This document shows positions 15,867 to 23,161 of a stretch of 40,852 nucleotides of DNA, in pieces. A program made the position numbers and the translations under genes. The notes beneath the pieces are model-generated. The model ran no database searches and was not told the origin of the DNA. It worked only from the letters and a program-made list of their open reading frames with translations. Position 1 is the first letter of the stretch, and every line of letters starts with the position of its first letter. Source of the stretch: UBA9676 sp036522155. GTDB taxonomy: Bacteria; Actinomycetota; Actinomycetes; Streptosporangiales; Streptosporangiaceae. The stretch is taken from assembly GCA_036522155.1 (NCBI GenBank), contig DATDGI010000094.1, positions 1 through 40,852 on the forward strand, written 5' to 3'.

Positions 15867-16186
15867 CCCGCTGCCTGCGCACCGGTCAGGCGCAGCCTCG
15901 CCCGCACGACACGAGCGGTGGCGGCGCGAAGCTCAGCCTCCTGCGCCAGCGCGTGCCGGCCGTCCTCGGTCAGCCGGTAATAGCGGCGCAGCCGGCCGTC
16001 ATGGGCTTCCTCCCGGTCAGGCTCGATCAGCCCCTCGGCGGCCAGCCGTTCCAGTACCCCGTACAGGCTGCCGATCTTCAGCGTCACCCGGCCGCCCGAC
16101 AGCTCGGCAACCTCACCCACGATGCCGTACCCGTGCCGCGGGCCATCGGCCAGCGCGGTGAGCACGAAGAACGCCTGCCCCGTCAT
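15863..16186 (-). CDS. PadR-family transcriptional regulator
   Basis: 107 residues. TGQAFFVLTALADGPRHGYG is the canonical PadR opening, GRVTLKIGSLYGVLERLAAE the recognition helix, and RRYYRLTEDGRHAL the wing, followed by the short C-terminal dimerisation helix. I use the ATG at 16186, preceded by GGCAGG; a GTG at 16201 adds five residues and is possible. It likely represses its own operon with the membrane protein and lipoprotein genes through a site at 16208-16230. Confidence 0.92.
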   Translation of the reverse strand: MTGQAFFVLTALADGPRHGYGIVGEVAELSGGRVTLKIGSLYGVLERLAAEGLIEPDREEAHDGRLRRYYRLTEDGRHALAQEAELRAATARVVRARLRLTGAQAAG

Positions 16187-16207
16187 GAGCGTGCCTGCCA
16201 CGCCGCC

Positions 16208-16247
16208 AATATACTGGAAAGCAAGATATTAGTCGAGACGTTGTCAA
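16208..16247 (-). promoter_or_regulatory. putative PadR promoter/operator
   Basis: An A/T-rich interrupted inverted repeat (AATAT ... ATATT arms, 16208-16230) lies just before the PadR start in otherwise GC-rich DNA. A TTGACA box lies at 16242-16247. The -10 (TTGCTT at 16219-16224) is weak. This is a plausible autoregulatory site. Confidence 0.5.
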
Positions 16248-16468
16248 GCAGGCATCGTCGACCGTCGTGGCGGCGCCCGAACGGCCTATATGGGAGGCGC
16301 CTGCGCGGACAGTGTCTGCAAGCGCTCAGGCACACACTCGGCGATCTGGCGCTAGCCACTGACTCCGGTGCTGCGCGGTGGCAGGAGGGAGGGCTCTCGA
16401 AGGCATCCTGTGACAAGACGTGCAGATGTCACGATCAGCCTTCCCTGACCGCATCCGTAAGACGTCGC

Positions 16469-17212
16469 CTACTCGCCGGTAAACCGGAATTCTGCCTGCC
16501 ATGGACCGTCCACGTGGACAACCTCCCAGTAGCGTTCGGCGATGCGCTCCGGGTCAAAGGAAGTACCTGCAACTATCTTCCCCGCGATCGTCAGTGTGGC
16601 CACACGGATGCCGTCCTGTTCCAGGTCAGCGCCGAGCATTGTCGCGGCCGACCGGAGAGCCGCCTTGCCGAGGGAAACGGTCGCCAGGGCCGGGATCGGG
16701 TGGTCGGCGAACCCGCCCCCGGTGACGAGGATGGTCCCGAAGCCGGCGGCCCGCATGGCCGGGGCGGCCACTTGCGCGACGACGATGGCGCTGATGACAT
16801 CTACTGAATACGCCGCCTGGAGGTGGGCGACACTTGAGCTCAGCAGCCGGTCTGGAGCTCCCATGACGGCGTTATAGACGATGACGCCCGGTGCGCCATT
16901 TCCGAGATAGAGCTCCCTCATCCGGGCGCCCAGGCTATCGGGATCGCTGGCATCGGCCGCGATGGTGTTGATCTTGGCACCGGTATCGGCCAAGGTGCCC
17001 ACGAGGTCGCGGAGGCCGTCCGTGCTACGCGCCACCAGGGTTACCCGGTAGCCGCCCACGGCGAAGCGACGTGCCACGGCCATTCCAAGGCCAGGCCCCG
17101 CGCCGACCAGGAGAAGGTGGCGGCCATCGACTGACCCGGGACCTGCAGCCTCGGCGAGGTCAGCGATCGTGCTTCCTCGGTTGCCAGGGTCGCCTACTCG
17201 CTCGTTAGGCAT
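16469..17212 (-). CDS. SDR-fold oxidoreductase-like protein lacking the catalytic tyrosine
   Basis: 247 residues with a Rossmann fold: VGAGPGLGMAVARRF is the G-x-G-x-x-G nucleotide site, DAS a cofactor-binding acidic loop, and YNAVM replaces the usual N-N-A-G. At the active site the Y-x-x-x-K pattern reads V-S-L-G-K: the lysine is kept but the tyrosine is replaced. It may therefore be a non-classical reductase, or bind NAD(P) without classical catalysis. The ATG at 17212 has AAAGGAA upstream. It is 220 bases from the glycosyltransferase end, so probably transcribed separately. The 267 bases to the PadR start hold only the operator. Confidence 0.85.
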   Translation of the reverse strand: MPNERVGDPGNRGSTIADLAEAAGPGSVDGRHLLLVGAGPGLGMAVARRFAVGGYRVTLVARSTDGLRDLVGTLADTGAKINTIAADASDPDSLGARMRELYLGNGAPGVIVYNAVMGAPDRLLSSSVAHLQAAYSVDVISAIVVAQVAAPAMRAAGFGTILVTGGGFADHPIPALATVSLGKAALRSAATMLGADLEQDGIRVATLTIAGKIVAGTSFDPERIAERYWEVVHVDGPWQAEFRFTGE

Positions 17213-17431
17213 GGGTGCCGTTCCTTTCGCGTCGACCGCCTCGAGAGCGGCTCGGGCTGGTGGCTCTGTCGAGCCCCTGACCTCGCGGAATCATTCAGGT
17301 TGGCAGACCAGGCTGCGGCCGGGCAAGGCACACGCGTGATCTTAGGCCCCGGCCACGCCTATCAACTACCGGCTGCCAGCAGCCTGCTTGGCCCGGCTCC
17401 GCCACAGTCAGTCGGGCCGGCTCTGCTCCGG

Positions 17432-18721
17432 TTATTTCGCTGCCGTTTGCTCGATCAGGCGGGCAGCTTCGCCGACACCGTCGCGCTGCTGGATCGTGGC
17501 CGCCGCGGCGGCCAGCCGACGGTGCAGCATGGCATCCGTGAGCAGGAGATGAAGCGCGCTATGCAGCTCGGTGTCGGTGAACTGGTAGGCGTTGAGGCGG
17601 ATGCCCAGGCCCAGCTCATGCATGCGCTGCGCATTGTCGTACTGGTCCCAGAAGAGCGGCAGCACAACCATCGGCTTGCCGAAGTGCAGGCATTCGGTGA
17701 CGGTGTTGTTGCCGCCATGAGTGATCACCAGGTCGCAGAGCGGGATGACCGACGTCTGTGGCAAGAACTCGGCACCGGCCATGTTCGAAGCCAGTTCGAT
17801 CTCCTCGTGCAGTGGTCCCTTGGACACGATGTAGCGGTACGGTGTCGCGGCCAGGCAGCTGATCACCCGCCGCATCAGGGACACATCCGCCGACCCGAGC
17901 GAACCAAGCGAGAAGTAGATCAGCGGGCCGCCACCAGCGGCGAGGGCATCGGGCAGCGTGAACTTCTCATCGGTCTGCCGCACCGAGGAGTCCAGTCTGT
18001 GCCAGGACGGCGCCAGTAGCCGGGCGCGGTGGTAGCCGGCCAGCTCCGGATAGATGTACAGGTTGACCGCGCCCTCGTGGATGAACTCCAGGTCAGGCAA
18101 CGGCGGCGCGCCCCGCCCGGTGACCCAGGCGTTGAACTCCGCCCACACCGGCCGGTGCACCCGCTCGTATTCGTCACGAAACGCCTGCCAGCCCGCCCGG
18201 TCCGCGGCCGGGTAGCCGGAGAACGCCGGCGGAACACCCGGATCGGAGATCTCAAGCGGGTTACAGGACACGATGCGCACGAACGGCACTCCCGCGGTCA
18301 CCAGGGCCGGGAAGCTGACCACATTGTCCTCGACGATCACATCCGGCCGGGTGCGCTCGATGATCTGAGTGAGTTGCGGCTGGCAGTACCGCGCGCCGCT
18401 GATCAGCTCCTCCCAGACCGGCCGGACCCACGTGTCCAACTGCTCGATCGTCGGTTTGCGGAACTCCGGAGCGGTGTCGCGGATGAAGTCCTTCCAGAAC
18501 TGCCCGGCATCCTGGCTCGCGCCGTCCGCGGGCGGCGGCGCCAGGTCGACCAGGTCCTCGGCGAAGCCCAGCGGCTCCAGCCGCCCCCGCCACGAGGCCT
18601 CGGCCGCGAACACGACCCGGTGCCCGCGGCGGCGCAGCACGTCGCCGATCCCGATGCAGTTGTTCGTCGGGCCGTACGCGCTCTCGGGCATGAACAGGAC
18701 GGTCAGCGGCCGCTGCGTCAT
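17432..18721 (-). CDS. UGT-like glycosyltransferase (GT1/MGT type)
   Basis: 429 residues, GT-B fold. The C-terminal donor-binding signature is clear: VITHGGNNTVTECLHFGKPM, then VVLPLFWDQYDNAQRMHELG, with ISCLAATPYRYIVSKGP before it. The N-terminus MPESAYGPTNNCIGIGDVLR has the acceptor-side start of macrolide-type transferases. It would transfer a sugar from a nucleotide-sugar to a small molecule. The start is only five bases after the stop of the second permease gene, so it is read with the ABC-transporter operon; a glycosyltransferase there is unusual. Possible roles are inactivating an imported compound or an unrelated natural-product modification. Confidence 0.9.
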   Translation of the reverse strand: MTQRPLTVLFMPESAYGPTNNCIGIGDVLRRRGHRVVFAAEASWRGRLEPLGFAEDLVDLAPPPADGASQDAGQFWKDFIRDTAPEFRKPTIEQLDTWVRPVWEELISGARYCQPQLTQIIERTRPDVIVEDNVVSFPALVTAGVPFVRIVSCNPLEISDPGVPPAFSGYPAADRAGWQAFRDEYERVHRPVWAEFNAWVTGRGAPPLPDLEFIHEGAVNLYIYPELAGYHRARLLAPSWHRLDSSVRQTDEKFTLPDALAAGGGPLIYFSLGSLGSADVSLMRRVISCLAATPYRYIVSKGPLHEEIELASNMAGAEFLPQTSVIPLCDLVITHGGNNTVTECLHFGKPMVVLPLFWDQYDNAQRMHELGLGIRLNAYQFTDTELHSALHLLLTDAMLHRRLAAAAATIQQRDGVGEAARLIEQTAAK

Positions 18722-18726
18722 AGCGG

Positions 18727-19647
18727 CTACCGCAGTCCGATGGCGGCGTCGAGGACCGGTGCCTGTTCCCGGCCGGCACCGGCCTGCACCCGGCTGCGCC
18801 GCAGCATGATCGCGGTGATCATCACGGCCAGCACGGTGACGGCGAGCATGATCGTCGCCAGGGCGTTGACGGCGGGGGTGAGGCCGAACCGCACGGCCGA
18901 GAACAGCACAATCGGCCAGGTATTGGTCGTGCCGTTGGTGAACGCGGGCACGATGTAATCGTCGAACGAGAACGTGAACGACAGCAGGAATGCGGCCACG
19001 ATGGCCGGCATGAGCCTAGGCAGCGTCACCTGCCGGAAGGTCCCCAGCGGCCCCGAGCCGAGGTCATAGGCGGCCTCTTCCAGAGTGTCGCCCATACCCA
19101 CGAACCTGGCCCGGATGATCAGCATGGCCACCGAGGCGTTGAATACCACCTGGCCCAGCAGGATGGTGCCCTGTCCCAGGCCGGGGAAGATGTGGAGGTA
19201 GTTGCGCGCCTGCACGAAGAAGATGAGCAACGCCACCGCGATAACGATCTCGGGGACCACCAGCGTGAGGTACACCAGGACGTCGAACGGCGCGCGCAGC
19301 CGTGGCCTCATCCGGGCCAGGGCCAGCGCCGCGCACAGCCCGAGAACCGTGGAGATCACCGCCGCCTCGGCGGCGATCTGGAGGCTGACGACGATCGCCG
19401 GGATGTAGGTGGGGTCGTGCAGGCCAGCGCTGAACCAGCACGAGGTGAACCCGTTCCAGACCGTGATGTTGCCGATCTGGGCGGGCGGGATGTTGCACAC
19501 GTTGGAGCCGTGGAAGGTAGTGAGCGCCGCGGCGGAAGGCTTGTTGAAGGCGAAGACCGCCATCACCACGATCGGGAGGTACAAGAAGGCGTAGGCCACC
19601 ATCGCCCAGGCGGTGAATCCCTGTTTGGCCGTGACGCGCCTAGCCAC
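18727..19647 (-). CDS. potC: polyamine-type ABC transporter permease (PotC-like)
   Basis: 306 residues with six membrane helices, the first AMVAYAFLYLPIVVMAVFAF. The EAA loop that contacts the ATPase is EAAYDLGSGPLGTFRQVTLP. The helix before it (GQVVFNASVAMLIIRARFVG) is typical of PotC. It forms the inner-membrane channel with the PotB-like partner. The start is GTG at 19647, with AGGAG seven bases upstream and an 8-base overlap with the preceding gene; the longer open frame upstream is out of register with the family. The gene symbol reflects family membership; the substrate could be spermidine/putrescine or a related amine. Confidence 0.88.
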   Translation of the reverse strand: MARRVTAKQGFTAWAMVAYAFLYLPIVVMAVFAFNKPSAAALTTFHGSNVCNIPPAQIGNITVWNGFTSCWFSAGLHDPTYIPAIVVSLQIAAEAAVISTVLGLCAALALARMRPRLRAPFDVLVYLTLVVPEIVIAVALLIFFVQARNYLHIFPGLGQGTILLGQVVFNASVAMLIIRARFVGMGDTLEEAAYDLGSGPLGTFRQVTLPRLMPAIVAAFLLSFTFSFDDYIVPAFTNGTTNTWPIVLFSAVRFGLTPAVNALATIMLAVTVLAVMITAIMLRRSRVQAGAGREQAPVLDAAIGLR

Positions 19648-20527
19648 CGAAGCGCTCCTCTTTCCTGGCGAACACGATGTAGACGATGACGAACACCGAC
19701 AGCACCACCATGAGCGCGATCGACAGTGCCGAGCCGAACGGCTGGTTCTGGGCCTCGTTGAACTGCTCGCCAATGACGTTGCCCACGAACTCGTAGGTGC
19801 CGCCGCCCAGGATCTGCGGGATGATGTACTCCCCCGTCATCGGGATGAACACCAGCAGGGCGCCGGTGACCACACCGGGCAGTGTGAGCCGCAGCGTGAT
19901 CTCCCAGAACGCCTTGAACGGGCGCGCCCCCAGGTCGGTGGCGGCCTCGATGAGCTTCCAGTCCATCCGCTCCAGCGAGGCGAACACCGGCAGGATGAAC
20001 AGCGGCAGGTAGTTGTACACCAGGCCCACGGCCACCGCGTACTTGGTGTACAGGATGTTGATGCCGAAGTCCCTGGCCAGGTATCCCTTGGGATCCAGGA
20101 TGATCTTCAGCGCATACGTGCGGATCAGGAAGGACGTCCAGAACGGCACGATGACCAGCAGCAACGCCAGCATCTTGTACGTCGTCAGGTAGCGGGCCAT
20201 CCAGTAGGCCAGTGGGTAGCCCACAGCGATGGTCAGCAGCGAGCCGACCGAGGCCATCACGAGCGTGCGCACGAAGATCGTGACGTACAACGAGTTGGTG
20301 ATCAGCCGGTACTGCGAGATGTCGAAGCCGTAGGACAGGCTGCCGAACCCCTTCTGGGTCGCCAGCGAGAACGCCACCAGGATCGCCATCGGGCCCAGGA
20401 AGAAGATGGCGTAGTACAGGAACGACGGCGCCGTCAGCCACGCCGGGTAGTGCGGCCGGAACGACCGTTTTCGCACCACGGCCGGCGTGACAACGGCCTC
20501 TTGCTCCGTCTGCTCGGCGACCGCCAT
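19640..20527 (-). CDS. potB: polyamine-type ABC transporter permease (PotB-like)
   Basis: 295 residues, six helices, opening with a cytoplasmic stretch and PSFLYYAIFFLGPMAILVAF. The EAA motif is EAATDLGARPFKAFWEITLR. FWTSFLIRTYAWK-like sequence (FWTSFLIRTYALKIIL) is a PotB hallmark. The ATG at 20527 shares its first base with the stop codon of the binding-protein gene (TGATG), a strong sign of translational coupling and of the right start; the longer frame is only a shadow of that gene. Confidence 0.9.
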   Translation of the reverse strand: MAVAEQTEQEAVVTPAVVRKRSFRPHYPAWLTAPSFLYYAIFFLGPMAILVAFSLATQKGFGSLSYGFDISQYRLITNSLYVTIFVRTLVMASVGSLLTIAVGYPLAYWMARYLTTYKMLALLLVIVPFWTSFLIRTYALKIILDPKGYLARDFGINILYTKYAVAVGLVYNYLPLFILPVFASLERMDWKLIEAATDLGARPFKAFWEITLRLTLPGVVTGALLVFIPMTGEYIIPQILGGGTYEFVGNVIGEQFNEAQNQPFGSALSIALMVVLSVFVIVYIVFARKEERFGG

Positions 20528-21771
20528 CAGGCCGCCTTGAACTCCGAGTAAATCTGGGTGCGCGCCTCCACGACTGCAGGGCTGACGTTGAGGATGTAGT
20601 GGTAGTTGTCGGTGTAGCTCCTGGGAACGTTGAACATGGGGTCGTCCCTCAGGGACGAGGGCAACTGGGCCAGCGCGCTCGCCATCGGGATCTTGTAATT
20701 GTGGTAGTTCATCTCGGTCACTGCCGTGCTGGGTGTCAGCAGCCAGTTGATCCACGCGTGCGCGGCGACTGGGTGCGGCGCGTTCACCGGGATGCACCAG
20801 TTGTCGGCCCAGATCTCCGACGCCTCGTGCGGGATGACAGCCGTGATGTCGCCCTGCTTCTTGCGGCCCTGCACGATGCGGCGCACGTCGCCGTTCCAGC
20901 CCTGGCTGAGGATGATCTTGCCGGCGATGGCGTCGTTGATGTAGCTGGAGGAGTCGATGGTGGTGACGCCCTTGCGGATCGAGAGCAGGAAGGACTTCAC
21001 CGTGTTGAAGTCGGCCTGGCTGGTGGTGTTGGGGTTCAGGGTGATCGCCATCAGCGCGAGCGGCACGACCTCTTCTGCCCCGTCCAGCAGGTTGGTGCGT
21101 CCCTGGCTCACGTACTTCGGCAGGGCCATGTAGAAGTCGTGCATCGTCTGCGGGTTATCGGTCACGATCTTGTTGTTGTAGAAGAACATCGTGATGCCGA
21201 AGTCCTTGATGACGTGATAGTCGCCCGTCGGGTCATACGACGGCTTCAGGAACGACGGATCCAGGTACTTGAGATTGGGCAGCAGCGCCTTGTCCAGGGC
21301 CATGAGCCCCTTCTCCTCGATCAGCTCCGCAACGGCATTCTGGCTGGGCACGATGATGTCGTAGCCCGTGCCGCCAGCGTGCAGCTTGGCCAGCAACTCG
21401 TCGTTGCTGGAGTAGAACGTCTCGTGGACGGTCATCCCGGCCTTCGCCTCCGCGGGCAGCTTTGTGAACTTCGTGAAGGTCGAGGGGTCGTCGTACTGGG
21501 ACCAGTTGTAGATCTCGAGGTGGTTCTCGAGGGGCTTGCCCTTGAGAGGATTCGCCGCACCGGAGGAGGCCTGCGAGCCATTGCCCGTGGTGGTCGTGCT
21601 GCCGCATGCTGCCGCCGCCGCGGCCAAGAGCGCCATCCCGCCAAGCCCGAGGGCTTCCCGCCGGTTGATGTGGTGGCCAGCGGCGCGCTGGATCTCGCGG
21701 TGCAGGTAATCGAACTTCGGCTTCATTTCGCGCGGCGCGAGAATATTGAGTTCATCATGATTGGGATTCAT
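20527..21771 (-). CDS. polyamine-type ABC transporter substrate-binding lipoprotein (PotD-like)
   Basis: 414 residues. The N-terminus has an unusually long charged lead (about 37 residues), then NRREALGLGGMALLAAAAAA followed by Cys: a twin-arginine-like, lipoprotein-type export signal. The mature part starts with the PotD/PotF pattern LEIYNWSQYDDPSTFTKFTK and continues with GTGYDIIVPSQNAVAELIEE, LKYLDPSF and NWCIPVNAPHPVAAHAWINW. It captures the substrate outside the membrane for the importer. The start is fixed by AAAGGAGG before the ATG at 21771, 20 bases after the ATPase gene. Confidence 0.9.
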   Translation of the reverse strand: MNPNHDELNILAPREMKPKFDYLHREIQRAAGHHINRREALGLGGMALLAAAAAACGSTTTTGNGSQASSGAANPLKGKPLENHLEIYNWSQYDDPSTFTKFTKLPAEAKAGMTVHETFYSSNDELLAKLHAGGTGYDIIVPSQNAVAELIEEKGLMALDKALLPNLKYLDPSFLKPSYDPTGDYHVIKDFGITMFFYNNKIVTDNPQTMHDFYMALPKYVSQGRTNLLDGAEEVVPLALMAITLNPNTTSQADFNTVKSFLLSIRKGVTTIDSSSYINDAIAGKIILSQGWNGDVRRIVQGRKKQGDITAVIPHEASEIWADNWCIPVNAPHPVAAHAWINWLLTPSTAVTEMNYHNYKIPMASALAQLPSSLRDDPMFNVPRSYTDNYHYILNVSPAVVEARTQIYSEFKAA

Positions 21772-21790
21772 TGGGCCTCCTTTAGCCGCC

Positions 21791-22918
21791 CTAGTCGCGC
21801 GAAGTGGCGGGGACGGTTTCACCGAGGAGCAGCGGGGCGGTTTCGTCCCAGCTGAGAGCTATCTGGTCCCCCGGGTTGATCATGTCAAGCGTCGGATCGG
21901 CACTGGCGCGCTGCTCACGCACCACGACGTCGCCGGCGCCGGCAAGCTTGGCCACGATCTGAATCTGGTCGCCCAGGTACATCTTGGTGATCACCTCTGC
22001 GGTAGCCGAGTTGGCGGTTCCGCCGGAGACGCCCGGCGCGGCCACGATGCGCTCGGGACGGACGCCGACGCGTACACGCGTGCCCTTGGCCGCGTCGCCG
22101 CGGCCGCGCACGACAATGCCCGCGCCGGTATCGATGGCGAAGCCCCCGTCGGCGGCCTCGACGACCTCCCCATCGAGGAAGTTCATGTCCCCGATGAAGT
22201 CCGCCACGAACGGCGTCAGCGGCCGGTCGTAGATCGCGCGCGGCTCGTCGAGCTGCTCGATAACACCATTTGACATCACCGCCACCCGATCGGACATGGA
22301 CAGGGCTTCTTCTTGGTCATGAGTGACGTAGATGAAGGTGATGCCGACCTGATGCTGAATGCGCTTCAGCTCTATCTGCATCTCCTTCCGCAGCTTCAGG
22401 TCCAGTGCGCCCAGGGGTTCATCCAGCAGCAGTACCCGCGGGTTCATCACCAGCGCCCGTGCGAGCGCGACCCGCTGCTGCTGGCCACCGGAGAGCATCG
22501 AAGGCCGGTCGGTCTCTCTGCCCGTCATGCGCACCAGTTCGAGCGCCTCTCGGGCCCTGGCGTAGCGCTCTGGCCTGCCCACTTTGCGCTGCTTGAGCCC
22601 GTAAGCGACGTTGTCAAGCACGGACATGTGCGGGAACAGCGCATACTGCTGGAAGACGGTGTTGACGTCGCGCCGGTAAGGCGGGGCGGCGGACGCATCC
22701 TTCCCGCCGATCAGGATCTCGCCCTCGTCTGGCTGCTCGAAGCCGGCGATCAACCGCAACGATGTGGTCTTGCCACAGCCCGATGGCCCCAGGAGCGACA
22801 GGAACTCGCCCTTGCGCACCTTCAGGGTGACGGCGTTGACCGCAATCAGAGAACCAAACCGTTTGGTCACTGAACGAAGCTCTACGTCGTAGGCCTGGTC
22901 GCTGGACAGGGCAGTCAC
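21791..22918 (-). CDS. potA: polyamine-type ABC transporter ATPase (PotA-like)
   Basis: 375 residues. Walker A is GPSGCGKTT (about residues 44-52), the signature LSGGQQQRVALARAL, Walker B VLLLDEPLGALD, and the His-loop IYVTHDQEEAL. The C-terminal ~130 residues are the TOBE/regulatory domain (RVRVGVRPERI) typical of PotA. It energises import. I use GTG 22918, with GAGG six bases before it; GTG at 22930 or 22936 are alternatives. A 243-base gap separates it from the amidohydrolase gene upstream; no clear promoter was found, although TAATAC occurs shortly before the start. Confidence 0.92.
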   Translation of the reverse strand: MTALSSDQAYDVELRSVTKRFGSLIAVNAVTLKVRKGEFLSLLGPSGCGKTTSLRLIAGFEQPDEGEILIGGKDASAAPPYRRDVNTVFQQYALFPHMSVLDNVAYGLKQRKVGRPERYARAREALELVRMTGRETDRPSMLSGGQQQRVALARALVMNPRVLLLDEPLGALDLKLRKEMQIELKRIQHQVGITFIYVTHDQEEALSMSDRVAVMSNGVIEQLDEPRAIYDRPLTPFVADFIGDMNFLDGEVVEAADGGFAIDTGAGIVVRGRGDAAKGTRVRVGVRPERIVAAPGVSGGTANSATAEVITKMYLGDQIQIVAKLAGAGDVVVREQRASADPTLDMINPGDQIALSWDETAPLLLGETVPATSRD

Positions 22919-23161
22919 GCCTGACCTCACCCCCACCGAGAAGTATTAGGGCACCATAGGCCCAAAAGCCGCATCCGGTCCACAGGCCGAGACGCCGGCA
23001 GCAGAAACGTTCCCAGCGCGCTTCGCGGGCCGCCGTCTGCCGGCCCTGCTGTCCGCCACTGCCGTTCAAGGTGCTCGACGGGCCGCAGGTCGTCGCCTGG
23101 CACGGCACAGCGCCGAAAAGCTCCGAGGTCCTGCTGTCAGCACTGTTGACCCAGCCTTGGA

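Noticed and set aside
17371..17384. GGCTGC-CA-GCAGCC inverted repeat after the glycosyltransferase
   Set aside because: A two-base loop cannot form a normal hairpin, and no other terminator features are near.
20599..21855. Plus-strand frame of 418 codons rich in Val, Arg and Asp
   Set aside because: It is exactly antisense to the binding-protein gene, which has a full family match.
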